Assembly: GCF_004014805.1 (NCBI RefSeq)
Contig: NZ_ATDN01000067.1
Coordinates: forward strand, 122,850 to 186,849
DNA: 64,000 nt
Direction of reading: 5' to 3'
Origin: Mycolicibacterium elephantis DSM 44368
GTDB lineage: Bacteria > Actinomycetota > Actinomycetes > Mycobacteriales > Mycobacteriaceae
Under the pieces are notes generated by a model. It did not search any database. It was given only the letters and a program-made list of their open reading frames with translations, and had not been told where the DNA came from. Within the stretch, counting starts at the first letter, position 1. Every line of letters starts with the position of its first letter. Positions 26,980 through 35,136 of this stretch are shown here, piece by piece. Made by a program: the position numbers and the translations under genes.

Positions 26980-27408
26980 ATGACTGACGTGGGCGAGGCC
27001 GGTTGGGTTAAGACGGACTGGAGTGGCCAGTTGGGTGGCCGCCGATCCAAGGACACGAAGCCTGAGGTCTTGCTGCGGCGGGAATTGCATCGGCTTGGAG
27101 CGCGCTTCCGACTGCACCGTCGATTGGCTAAAGGCTGTGTTCCCGACATTGTCTTACCTCGCCGTAGACTCGCAGTGTTCGTCGATGGCGACTTTTGGCA
27201 CGGCTGTCCGCGCCACTGCCCTAACCGAAATCCGAAGGGGCCGAACGCCGCCATGTGGCAGGCGAAGTTCTCTGCTACGCGCGAGAGAGACGCAAGGGCG
27301 ACTGCTATTGCGCAGGAGCAGGGGTGGATAGTAGTACGCCTTTGGGAATGCGAGGTAATCGAGAATCCGGCCGCTGCTGCGCGGCGTGTGCTCGATGCGT
27401 CTGAGTAA
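26980..27408 (+). CDS. vsr: Very short patch repair endonuclease (Vsr)
   Basis: A 142-residue Vsr nuclease. Conserved parts: SKDTKPEVLLRRELHRLG (with the family Glu), VPDIVLPRRRLAVFVDGDFWHGCPRHC (catalytic Asp, His and zinc Cys residues), W-x-x-KF and GWIVVRLWECEV. Vsr nicks next to T in T:G mismatches that arise when 5-methylcytosine deaminates, so it protects genomes that carry a C5-methyltransferase such as the one at 28783. The start at 26980 (MTDVGEAGW) is preferred to an upstream ATG at 26920, which would add a region without similarity. Confidence 0.9.
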   Translation: MTDVGEAGWVKTDWSGQLGGRRSKDTKPEVLLRRELHRLGARFRLHRRLAKGCVPDIVLPRRRLAVFVDGDFWHGCPRHCPNRNPKGPNAAMWQAKFSATRERDARATAIAQEQGWIVVRLWECEVIENPAAAARRVLDASE

Positions 27409-27416
27409 ATGGTCTC

Positions 27417-28439
27417 TTATTGAACGCTGGCCATACGCTGATCTAGGAACGCGAGAAACCGGTCAACGAGTGGCATCGGGGTCGTGGGAATGTAGAGCTC
27501 GCGAACTGACCGGTGAACCTTTGGTGAATTGACCGCAACGGCGTAGATTGTCGCGGCGGCGTAGATGTCCATAGCAGCGGTGCCCTCAATCGACAGCGTG
27601 TGTACCTCGAAATCGACTCGAGGGGCTCTGAGGAAGTGCTCCAGTAACAGCTGCATGATGTTTGCCTCGTACAGCGGCTGATACAGACGATCGCTGCGGA
27701 GGCTACGCTTTGCTGCGATCGCAAGTATCAGTTCGCCAGGCTCGATTCTTCCAGCCAGTTCGCCGTATGACGAGTTCAATATCGTTTGCTGTGGCAGTTT
27801 GAGGTTATCGAGCGGGGTGCGCCACCGGTCATCCAAGCGAGACGCGGCGTCGGGCAGCACAACAATCGCAATATCAGGCGTACTCGTTGGGATGGTCAAG
27901 TCCTTGGCCCTGAGCGGCGCCCGGACAACTTCGATAGCTTGACGAGCTTCCGCGTTAAGCAACCGCACCCAATCGTAACCGCGCGGCAGGTTCAGTACCG
28001 CGACCTGCCGAGAGGGAAGAGGCGACAGTGTCGGCTTGGTGTAGCGTGGCGTAGCTGGCCAATCGCCGGTTGTCATATACATGTTCCACATAGCCGCAGC
28101 GTTCCAGAGCATTGCTGTGGTGATCGTTTCGTATAGGTCACCCAGAACTTTCGCTTTGGCGTTTCCGGATACGACGTAATCCTGCTGAAACCTTAGCTCC
28201 CCCTCTTCGTCGGCATTGTTGATGCCTTGTTGGACGAGTTCACGAATGTCTGTGGTGTTGTACACGTGGCTGCTAGAGAACCCCGGAACCCATTGATCGA
28301 ATGTGTAGCTCAGAATGTTCTGCTGCATTAGCCGGAATCTTGTGTTACGCCCTCGGATAGGTGAGTTACGTAGATCAGCTACGAGTTGATCGAGTGGGTC
28401 CAGCGCGGACGTTGCGACTCTACTGAATAGGTAGGGCAC
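27417..28439 (-). CDS. Type II restriction endonuclease, Cfr10I/Bse634I-like
   Basis: A 340-residue protein starting at GTG immediately after the controller gene's stop. The active site reads STPDIAIV (PD) and then AIAAKRSLRSDRLYQPLYEAN, in which the catalytic Lys is followed 14 positions later by Glu. This displaced PD...K-X13-E layout, with the R-x-DR-x-x-Q-x-x-x-E pattern, is that of Cfr10I and Bse634I, tetrameric enzymes that cut R/CCGGY. The C-terminal MDIYAAATIYAVAVNSPKVH also fits. It is next to a C5-methyltransferase and a controller, which supports the role. The exact recognition site is inferred to contain CCGG. Confidence 0.72.
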   Translation of the reverse strand: MPYLFSRVATSALDPLDQLVADLRNSPIRGRNTRFRLMQQNILSYTFDQWVPGFSSSHVYNTTDIRELVQQGINNADEEGELRFQQDYVVSGNAKAKVLGDLYETITTAMLWNAAAMWNMYMTTGDWPATPRYTKPTLSPLPSRQVAVLNLPRGYDWVRLLNAEARQAIEVVRAPLRAKDLTIPTSTPDIAIVVLPDAASRLDDRWRTPLDNLKLPQQTILNSSYGELAGRIEPGELILAIAAKRSLRSDRLYQPLYEANIMQLLLEHFLRAPRVDFEVHTLSIEGTAAMDIYAAATIYAVAVNSPKVHRSVRELYIPTTPMPLVDRFLAFLDQRMASVQ

Positions 28440-28670
28440 CTAACTCAACTCCTCGGCTCGTTTGAGCAAATCGCTTAGTCGCACACCTAACGCAGACGCC
28501 AAGCGCGTCATCGAGTCAAGAGTCGGGTTCCGGGTTCCCCTCTCAACCCCACTGACGTAGGTGCGATCAAGACCAGCTAGCTCCGACAAGCGTTCCTGCG
28601 AAATGCCGAGACTCGATCTTGCCTCCCGAATCGCGAGGCCGAGTTCCGTGGCGAGTCCGCAGGTCGGCAC
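28440..28670 (-). CDS. XRE-family controller (C) protein of the restriction system
   Basis: A 76-residue helix-turn-helix protein: IREARSSLGISQERLSELAGLDRTYVSGVERGTRNPTLD. Size and fold fit C proteins such as C.AhdI and C.Esp1396I, which bind C-boxes and time endonuclease expression after methylation. The endonuclease follows directly (TAG then GTG), so the two are translationally coupled. A C-box lies 18 bp upstream. The GTG start at 28670 has no clear ribosome site, as often seen for leaderless C genes. Confidence 0.85.
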   Translation of the reverse strand: MPTCGLATELGLAIREARSSLGISQERLSELAGLDRTYVSGVERGTRNPTLDSMTRLASALGVRLSDLLKRAEELS

Positions 28671-28687
28671 ACGGGCAACGTATGTCT

Positions 28688-28722
28688 TAGTGGCCTATAT
28701 GCCCACGGCCTATAGTCGACAT
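28688..28722. promoter_or_regulatory. C-box operator between controller and methyltransferase genes
   Basis: A 35-bp double site: two GGCCTATA elements and a TATAGTCGACAT end, with GTGGCCTATA in the left half. Layout and length fit the tandem operators of C proteins (TATAGTC half sites). It lies between the divergent controller/endonuclease operon and the methyltransferase, as expected for shared control. Confidence 0.7.
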
Positions 28723-28782
28723 TCGCCGGCGATCGGCGAGCCTGCGTGACTTTTATGTCGGTGGTCGAACATAGTTTCTAGG

Positions 28783-29979
28783 GTGTCGAAGGGAGTGAGG
28801 GTGGGTTACAAGGCGGTATCGCTGTTCTCAGGGTGCGGAGGATTCTGCGAGGGTGTGAGGTTGGCTGGGTTCGATGTGCAAGCGGCCGTCGAACTAGATC
28901 GATTCGCTTGCCAGACGTACCGGCACAACTTCCCCGAGGTGCCACTGATGGAGGGTGACATCCATGATTTTCTCAATAGGCATTCAGCCGTTTGGCGGAA
29001 GGAAAAGCAGCGATTCGCGCACCTCGCTGATGAGGAAGTCGATCTCGTCTTCGGCGGTCCGCCCTGTCAGGGCTACAGCCAGATCGGCACGAGAATGTTG
29101 GATGATCCGCGAAATGAGCTGTACGCCGAATTCGTACGGGTTCTCCGCACGCTTCGGCCTCGTGTGTTCCTGATGGAAAACGTCCCGAACATGCTGCTAC
29201 TTGCGAAAGGTCGGTTCAAGCGAGAAGTGCTCGAAGCGTTTGCCGACAATGGCTACTCAAACTGTGGCGTGGTTGTCGTGCCTGCAACTGCAGTGGGAGT
29301 GCCCCAACTTCGCAAACGCGCAATCTTCTTTGGCGTGCGGGACGGCTTAAATCTCGGTCAACCGGCAGAGAGCTTTTTTTCGTCGGGTCTCGACCAGGAA
29401 AAGCAACCGGAACAGTGGGTACGTCATGCTATTGGCGACATCCCGGAGCGAACCGCGATCCACTACGAGGATCTGAAGTATCCGAAGGCACGCGCCGGTA
29501 ACGACATTCTTGATGAGCTTCGCCTCGACCGTGATGGTCGTTGGTACTCGTCGGCCTACAAACTTCGGCAAGCTGGTGGGCAGCTCCGCTTGTTTAATCA
29601 CCATACGAAGGAGATGCAGGAGCGTAGGCGACTCCTCATCTCGCACCTGAAGCCTGGGGCTAAAGCTGACACCCTCCCTAAGGAAATCTGGAACGGCGCG
29701 CGGCCAGAGAAGTGGCGACGGTTGCACCCTGACAAGCCTGCCTACACAATCCTCGCGCAGATGCATCGTGACATGTCGGAGTGGGTGCACCCCAGTTTTG
29801 AACGGTGGATCACCGTGCGTGAGGCCGCTAGGTTGCAGTCTTTCCATGACGGTTTCGTGTTCAAGTCAAGTGAGTGGCAAATGTTGAAACAGATCGGCAA
29901 CGCCGTGCCACCCCTGTTGGGGCGCGCTGTCGCCGCGGTCGCCGAGTCAGCTCTGCTGCAACTTGACGGGCTGGCGTGA
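28783..29979 (+). CDS. DNA (cytosine-5) methyltransferase
   Basis: A 398-residue C5-MTase. Motif I is SLFSGCGGF, motif IV GGPPCQGYS with the catalytic Cys, motif VI ENVPN, motif VIII QLRKRAIFFG and motif X QIGNAVPPLLGRAVA. The region between VIII and X is the target-recognition domain. It modifies the site cut by the endonuclease at 27417 and so protects the host. The GTG at 28783 is used; GTG at 28801, with GGGAG before it, is an alternative. Expression is probably set by the C-box upstream. Confidence 0.93.
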   Translation: MSKGVRVGYKAVSLFSGCGGFCEGVRLAGFDVQAAVELDRFACQTYRHNFPEVPLMEGDIHDFLNRHSAVWRKEKQRFAHLADEEVDLVFGGPPCQGYSQIGTRMLDDPRNELYAEFVRVLRTLRPRVFLMENVPNMLLLAKGRFKREVLEAFADNGYSNCGVVVVPATAVGVPQLRKRAIFFGVRDGLNLGQPAESFFSSGLDQEKQPEQWVRHAIGDIPERTAIHYEDLKYPKARAGNDILDELRLDRDGRWYSSAYKLRQAGGQLRLFNHHTKEMQERRRLLISHLKPGAKADTLPKEIWNGARPEKWRRLHPDKPAYTILAQMHRDMSEWVHPSFERWITVREAARLQSFHDGFVFKSSEWQMLKQIGNAVPPLLGRAVAAVAESALLQLDGLA

Positions 29980-30088
29980 CACCTGGGATCTCTAGAGAGG
30001 TTCTAGCCCTCAAAATTCCTAATTAGGCAGCCGGGAGAGTGATAATCGGAACTGAAGCGGCCAGGTGCTCTGGCGAAGGGGGCAGCAA

Positions 30089-31057
30089 ATGGTTGACGGA
30101 CGGGCGGGTCATGCGCGCGTGGTTATCCTCGGTGTCACTCCACTTGAATCCGAGGTGCAAAACGAAGAGTTCGGTGCGGACACCGAGGTCATGAGTGAAG
30201 GTGTATTTGCTCCAAGAGCTACGCTCAATTGTACGACGGCCGACGGTAAACCCTGCCTCCCATTGATTCTCGCGGTATGTACCGACCGGTCTAACGGCCC
30301 CGCCCAGGAAACAGCGATGCACCTTTTAGAGCGATGGAAGCCCGAATATATTATTCTGTGCGGCACCGCGGGCGGCATTCTCAGGCGCGAAGAACGACCT
30401 CACAGACAGCCACGGTTGGTGGGTCCGGTACCAGGTGACGTCGTTGTAGGCGAATTTATTCACTATGCGGATTACGGCAAGAAATTGCAGGGCCACGAAT
30501 TCAAACATCGGTACCTGCCCGTCGTTCATCCTCCGACGAGACTCACTAAGAAGCACACGCAGAAGCTAACGAGCTTTCCGTACGAGTGGCCAGAGCGTGT
30601 CCTAAAACATCACCCAAAGTATCGTCGACGCAATGGCGTTTCGGTCGTCGGGAGCACGCCCACGATACATCGCGGAGAGATCGTTGCCGTCGAGGCTGTT
30701 GCCGGTGACCCCCTGGATTCCAAACAGCAGTGGCTCGTTTCTCACTTTGATAAGGCGCTGGCAGTAGACATGGAGTCACATGGGGTCGCACGCGCTCTCC
30801 ACGACAACGAGATGGGCGTTCACTATCGACCTAGTTGGCTCTGTGTCCGGGGGATTAGTGACCCAGTGGTGGGCTCCGACGAGGACCTCCAGCTGCTGAA
30901 AAAGAACAAGAACAATGAGAGGGAGCGGCGAAAGTGGGAACGTTATGCAGCTTCGGCCGCCGCTCACGTCGCACGGGTAATCACCGAGCGAATACTTGCG
31001 ACGCCCCGACCACCCCATCCTCAACAAATAGGTGCACCCGCCTGGAAAGCGAATTAG
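30089..31057 (+). CDS. PNP-family nucleosidase, likely immune effector
   Basis: A 322-residue protein with a purine nucleoside phosphorylase/MTA nucleosidase fold: VVILGVTPLESEV at the start, EYIILCGTAGG (phosphate/sugar loop), VDMESHGVARAL (ribose Glu) and CVRGISDPV (catalytic Asp). All key residues are kept, so it should be active on a nucleoside or nucleotide. The ATG at 30089 has GGGGG seven bases upstream. It overlaps no gene but ends one base before the NACHT gene's ATG, so the two form an operon. In other bacterial systems PNP effectors cleave ATP during phage infection (Detocs DtcC). The role here is inferred. Confidence 0.78.
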   Translation: MVDGRAGHARVVILGVTPLESEVQNEEFGADTEVMSEGVFAPRATLNCTTADGKPCLPLILAVCTDRSNGPAQETAMHLLERWKPEYIILCGTAGGILRREERPHRQPRLVGPVPGDVVVGEFIHYADYGKKLQGHEFKHRYLPVVHPPTRLTKKHTQKLTSFPYEWPERVLKHHPKYRRRNGVSVVGSTPTIHRGEIVAVEAVAGDPLDSKQQWLVSHFDKALAVDMESHGVARALHDNEMGVHYRPSWLCVRGISDPVVGSDEDLQLLKKNKNNERERRKWERYAASAAAHVARVITERILATPRPPHPQQIGAPAWKAN

Positions 31058-31058
31058 A

Positions 31059-32963
31059 ATGGCTAGCACGAAAGGCAAAGTCTCAGCTACAACCGATTTT
31101 GACTATGAAATCCGTTTATGCAGCAGTTTCGACGATGCCCTTTGGATTTCTGGCTCCCCTACGGATATAGCAGGCCTAGTTAACGTCGGATTCGAACGCG
31201 GGCGTATTCTGCTCCAGGCCCCGGGTGGTAGTGGCAAGAGCTACACCTTGAGGCGGATTGCAGATACCGATTTCGCCAGACCGAACGGGCTCGAGGTAGT
31301 GTTAATCGATCTCGGTAGCTACGGCCTTGACATGCTGAGGATGGCGGTTGAAACATCCTTTGAATTCGAGCTCGGGGAATTGCTGCTTGGCGGAGGGCCA
31401 ATTCTCCTACTGGTCGATGGTTTAAATGAGATACCCCGTTTATTTTCTGAGAAAGTGCTAGATGTTGTCGATAATCGTGCATATAACAACCCAAATTTGG
31501 CAGTCGTCGTCGCCGATCGGCTAATCAGACGCAGCATAGACCTGGACCGCTGGGTACTGGCTACGCTAGCACCTGTCAGCAGGGAGAAGGTGAAGGCTGC
31601 TCTAGGCGTTAGTTCGATTACCGATGAGGACTATCAGTTCTTGCAGTCGCCGGCTAATCTTCGCTACTCGCTCGCACTGCGCACGCCATCGGCATCGAGA
31701 AGCGGTAACTATCTCGAATTCCTGCAAGGACACCACTTGCGTCCGCTCGATATTCAAGCTCTGAGTGATTTTGCGTACGAAGCATACAAGGACAGCGTAG
31801 AGACCGGGCAAACCCGAGTCTTCAAACTCGATGCTCTGCGGAAACTCAACAGAGAGTTGTTGAGCCGAACGCTCGATGCGGGAATAATTACCCGCCTAGA
31901 CAACGGTCACGGCCGGTTTATACATCACCTGATGCATGACTTCCTTGCATCAAGGTCGGTATCAGCAAACCCTCGTTTATGGAGCCCGAGGGTATTCAAC
32001 ATATTAACGTTGAATCGGTCAACATTTGATAGCCTTTCCATGCTCTTCGAACAATGTGCCGAGAAGGATCAGCTAATTCGTGCTATTCAAAACTGGGACT
32101 TGTATGCTGCCGCCTATATCTTATTTGGAGTTTCGGGTCTCGACGAAGGGCATTGGCTTCGGTCTACGGAGTACCAAATACTTTCGATGATCGGAGAAAG
32201 AGTCTTTGACTGGTTTGAGTCGAGTGCCGTTATGGCTTCAGACGCACTGAAGCTTTATTCACGAAAGCCGTCGACCGGTGTTTACGCTAGCGAGCTTCTG
32301 AATTCGCCGAGTCTCACAGAAACAGTCGCGCTGGCTCGTCAGCGGATGGAGAAACGTGAAGACTGCGGAGCGTGGTTATCAGTCTTCGCGCGGGACGTGC
32401 CGCTGGAACTGTTAGTAGAATATATCGAAAGCGACGATGGCGCCATTGGTTGGACGGCAGCAAACGCGTTGCGACGCAATTTCCCGACGAGTCTAATTCC
32501 GAATCTTGTTAGGCATTGCGCGTCCCGGAGGCCAGCAGTGCGATGGCGGGCAGTTCATGTCTTGGGCGCCACCGCTTCAGGTGAAGTGGAGGACGCGCTA
32601 TTTGATAGGTTATCGTTGGACCCTCATGACACCGTGCTCTACGGAGCTCTGCGGAGCATCATCGAGCATGCGGGGCGGATTGGCTCTCGAGCGCACAGGA
32701 AGCGAGTCCTCGATCGACTTTCTGAAAACGCGGCGATAATCTTCACTCGCCCCGGCCTGGCACGTCAGTTCGAGCGCTGTGCGCCTCTTTCGCCAGATCG
32801 ACCGTACCCTCCCGGTTGGGCTAACGACGTCGGTAGCGTCATTGAGGAACTGCTAATTCTCTCGACCACAGTCACTGAGCAGGACAGATGGCGGTCGCTG
32901 TCAGCAAGACTCCGTGCTAACGAACGACGGCGCGCCGACGCCGACGTAGTCGCCGCAATGTGA
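31059..32963 (+). CDS. NACHT-type STAND NTPase with HEAT-like C-terminus
   Basis: A 634-residue protein. Walker A is QAPGGSGKSYTL (about residues 52-63). The Walker B region is ILLLVDGLNEIPRL (about 113-126), with the DGxxE layout of NACHT domains. A winged-helix-like segment with HGRFIHHLMHDFLA follows near 285-300. The C-terminal third (about 440-590) shows alpha-helical repeats (IGWTAANALRRNF, VRWRAVHVLGATAS, VLYGALRSIIEHAG) like HEAT repeats, which would sense the trigger. There is no effector domain inside, so the PNP protein one base upstream is the likely effector. NACHT proteins of bacteria are known anti-phage sensors. Confidence 0.8.
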   Translation: MASTKGKVSATTDFDYEIRLCSSFDDALWISGSPTDIAGLVNVGFERGRILLQAPGGSGKSYTLRRIADTDFARPNGLEVVLIDLGSYGLDMLRMAVETSFEFELGELLLGGGPILLLVDGLNEIPRLFSEKVLDVVDNRAYNNPNLAVVVADRLIRRSIDLDRWVLATLAPVSREKVKAALGVSSITDEDYQFLQSPANLRYSLALRTPSASRSGNYLEFLQGHHLRPLDIQALSDFAYEAYKDSVETGQTRVFKLDALRKLNRELLSRTLDAGIITRLDNGHGRFIHHLMHDFLASRSVSANPRLWSPRVFNILTLNRSTFDSLSMLFEQCAEKDQLIRAIQNWDLYAAAYILFGVSGLDEGHWLRSTEYQILSMIGERVFDWFESSAVMASDALKLYSRKPSTGVYASELLNSPSLTETVALARQRMEKREDCGAWLSVFARDVPLELLVEYIESDDGAIGWTAANALRRNFPTSLIPNLVRHCASRRPAVRWRAVHVLGATASGEVEDALFDRLSLDPHDTVLYGALRSIIEHAGRIGSRAHRKRVLDRLSENAAIIFTRPGLARQFERCAPLSPDRPYPPGWANDVGSVIEELLILSTTVTEQDRWRSLSARLRANERRRADADVVAAM

Positions 32964-33044
32964 CTAAAAGCGTTCCGGCGAGTCGCAGTCCAGAGTCGCG
33001 CGACGTTCTGAGGTAGCTGTCGCAGAACTTTAGATTTGAGACAC

Positions 33045-33734
33045 CTACCTTGATCGCCCCGGTGGCAGTGCGCGCAACTGGTTGGCCAGCGCGATCGCGT
33101 CCTCCCCGGTGATCGGCTCTGTATGCACGTAGGAGCGTTTTGGCCGATCGGGCCGCTGTGATGGCCTGGGCGAGCGGTTCTCATGGCCCTCTCGGTCTGC
33201 TGGGCCGGTGAAACCCAACTCACCGTAGTCACGGCTCACCGGCTCGGACGGCTCATGCAGATCATCGCTGGGGCCGTGGGGGTCTGGCGGGCGTTGGGAG
33301 CGTGGGCCAGAATAGATTCCCTCGAAAACTTCTTCATAGGGCTTGATTGATCCGACCTCTAGTTGCTCGCGGGGTTTGAGGCCAGCACGATTCAGTGAGT
33401 CTTTGATTGCATCTAGTTGCACCGCAGCGGGTTTGGTGTCATCAAAGGCTACTTCAATAAGCTTGCCCATCAATCGGTTTGAGGCCATCTCGACACGAAC
33501 TCGCGCCTTGTTGACAACGTGTCTAGTTGAACCGCCGTGAGTCCTGCACACGGTCGAACCGGCGATGGCGAACTTTCTGCACCGTTCTCCTTTGGCATTT
33601 GTTCCGACACAACGTCTTTCGGCATTTGATTCCAGAGATTGATTGTACTGAGCGACGTTAATCTCATCGGTTGATAGGCCATCTGGTGTTCGGTTCGGTT
33701 TGGGCGGGTAGGTAGAGGATTTGCGCGAGCTCAT
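33045..33734 (-). CDS. Phage-type protein with Cys/His (HGG) motif
   Basis: A 229-residue protein from the ATG at 33734 (a GTG at 33797 is possible). The motif CVGTNAKGERCRKFAIAGSTVCRTHGG is a compact zinc-type C-x-C...C-x-x-HGG seen in proteins of actinophages, often close to terminase genes. Next comes a helical region (VRVEMASNRLMGKLIEVA, IKDSLNRAGLKPREQLEVG) and a polar C-terminal tail. A small-terminase-like or accessory DNA-binding role is possible but unproved. It shows that phage DNA has contributed to the island. Confidence 0.6.
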   Translation of the reverse strand: MSSRKSSTYPPKPNRTPDGLSTDEINVAQYNQSLESNAERRCVGTNAKGERCRKFAIAGSTVCRTHGGSTRHVVNKARVRVEMASNRLMGKLIEVAFDDTKPAAVQLDAIKDSLNRAGLKPREQLEVGSIKPYEEVFEGIYSGPRSQRPPDPHGPSDDLHEPSEPVSRDYGELGFTGPADREGHENRSPRPSQRPDRPKRSYVHTEPITGEDAIALANQLRALPPGRSR

Positions 33735-33740
33735 CGAAAA

Positions 33741-34187
33741 AGCCTTGAGCAACAATGGAGACGCATCGAAGTCACCGCGATCCATGAAGCAGGCCACGCC
33801 TACGCCGCAAAACTGCGCGGTGGCACAGTCAGTGCGGTCACCCTTGACCCCGGCATGACCGTGTTCCGATTGCGCAGCCGATTCAAGTACTTTCGTAATG
33901 GAGCGAGGCTTGCCACCCCTGAGCCCCTACCGCCCACCGATGACCAACCCTTCATCTTCTTCGCAGGACCGTGGGCAGAAGCAAAACTACGCCAAATCAG
34001 CACCGGAGCGGACTTTTCACGCTGTTTAGAGGCTGCGACAAAAAAGAACCACTCTGATGCCGCGCAGTACCACCAGCACCCAAACATCACCGCCTGGTCT
34101 TCTGAGCTAGAAACCCACTGGGACCAGCTCGTGGCCCTAGCACACCGCCTACTGACCACACACCGCTTCGATTCCTACTACGGATGA
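33741..34187 (+). pseudogene. Remnant of an HExxH zinc-peptidase-like gene
   Basis: An open frame with no start codon before the motif. Read from 33741 it gives SLEQQWRRIEVTAIHEAGHAYAAKL, then DDQPFIFFAGPWAEAKLRQ and a helical end. HEAGHAyAA with a later GPxAEA is the pattern of FtsH/M41-like or M50-like peptidase domains on mobile elements. The only ATG in frame (33855) lies after the zinc motif, and no GTG or TTG precedes it back to the stop at 33675, so the 5' end seems lost. It overlaps the upstream region of the divergent HGG gene. Confidence 0.55.
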
Positions 34188-34300
34188 GTTGACTCTTTTT
34201 CTAACTGCCCACCAGTGGGCAGTTAGCACTTGCGCACTAGTGGCGAGGTCTGTTCTAGAGCCTGAGCCGGTTTTTCTTAGCGTGGTTGTACCGTGCCGCT

Positions 34301-35014
34301 ATGGAGACTTCAATGCTGTCACTGGCGCTTACTGCGGGAACGCTGATAGTGGCGGCGGCGACGTTCGCATTCGTACTCATCGGTGAACTTCGGTTCAGAC
34401 GGCGGTTTGTCGGTGTGCAATGGTGGCTGCACTACGAGAAAGACGAAAATGCGCCTCAAGAAACGCTGCCAAACGTTCCCCGTTACTACGCTTACAGACT
34501 CACAAATCTGGGGAGCGAGTCAGCTACCCACGTATCTATCGAAGCTACATCGGGCCTACAATCTACCGGGGCGAAGGCGTCATTCGTAAAATCCGGCGAA
34601 ACCCTAAGCGGCATTCGAATTGAGTCAGCGGATTTCGATCACGATTGGCTATTGGTTGACTGGATAGACGCTAGCGACAGGCGATTCATTCGATATCAGT
34701 GGTTCCCGCTGAATCCCACCGGCCCACTTGAGAAGTCCGCGCAAAAGCAGTTGCATGAGGCCAATACTAGGGCTTGGTTTCAGCGGCTCCGCGATCGCTG
34801 GGCAGGCACAAAATCAGTAGGCCCGGGGGACGGTGTTCTTTGGACGTCAGTTCGCAATGGAAAAGGTGGTTACGAAGAATACTTCAGAAACCATCAGAAA
34901 GCCCGTAAACTGTTAGATCAAACGCGAGAATCACGTACTGGTGTAAAGACCGAATTTATTTACGATGAAGACACTCTGCGAGTGAAATTTTCCAGTAGTT
35001 CACAGGATGAATAA
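34301..35014 (+). CDS. Membrane-anchored protein of unknown function
   Basis: A 237-residue protein from the ATG at 34301. An N-terminal membrane helix (LALTAGTLIVAAATFAFVLIGEL) is followed by a beta-rich soluble part (RYYAYRLTNLGSESATHVSIEA, DWLLVDWIDASDRRFIRYQWF) and a charged, Lys/Arg/Glu-rich end. The soluble part resembles Ig-like or C2-like folds in outline only. It is the last gene of the island and has low GC. No family is recognised; a defence or accessory role is possible from context. Confidence 0.55.
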   Translation: METSMLSLALTAGTLIVAAATFAFVLIGELRFRRRFVGVQWWLHYEKDENAPQETLPNVPRYYAYRLTNLGSESATHVSIEATSGLQSTGAKASFVKSGETLSGIRIESADFDHDWLLVDWIDASDRRFIRYQWFPLNPTGPLEKSAQKQLHEANTRAWFQRLRDRWAGTKSVGPGDGVLWTSVRNGKGGYEEYFRNHQKARKLLDQTRESRTGVKTEFIYDEDTLRVKFSSSSQDE

Positions 35015-35136
35015 CCATGCGCGGCCAATGTTTGCTAGTTTCCGTACCAGGCTTTGTACTGCTGTTGGAGTGCTGTTAGACAACTCCGACTGCACAGCTA
35101 GCTACCTAATTAGTTCAACTTCATAACACTACTAGC

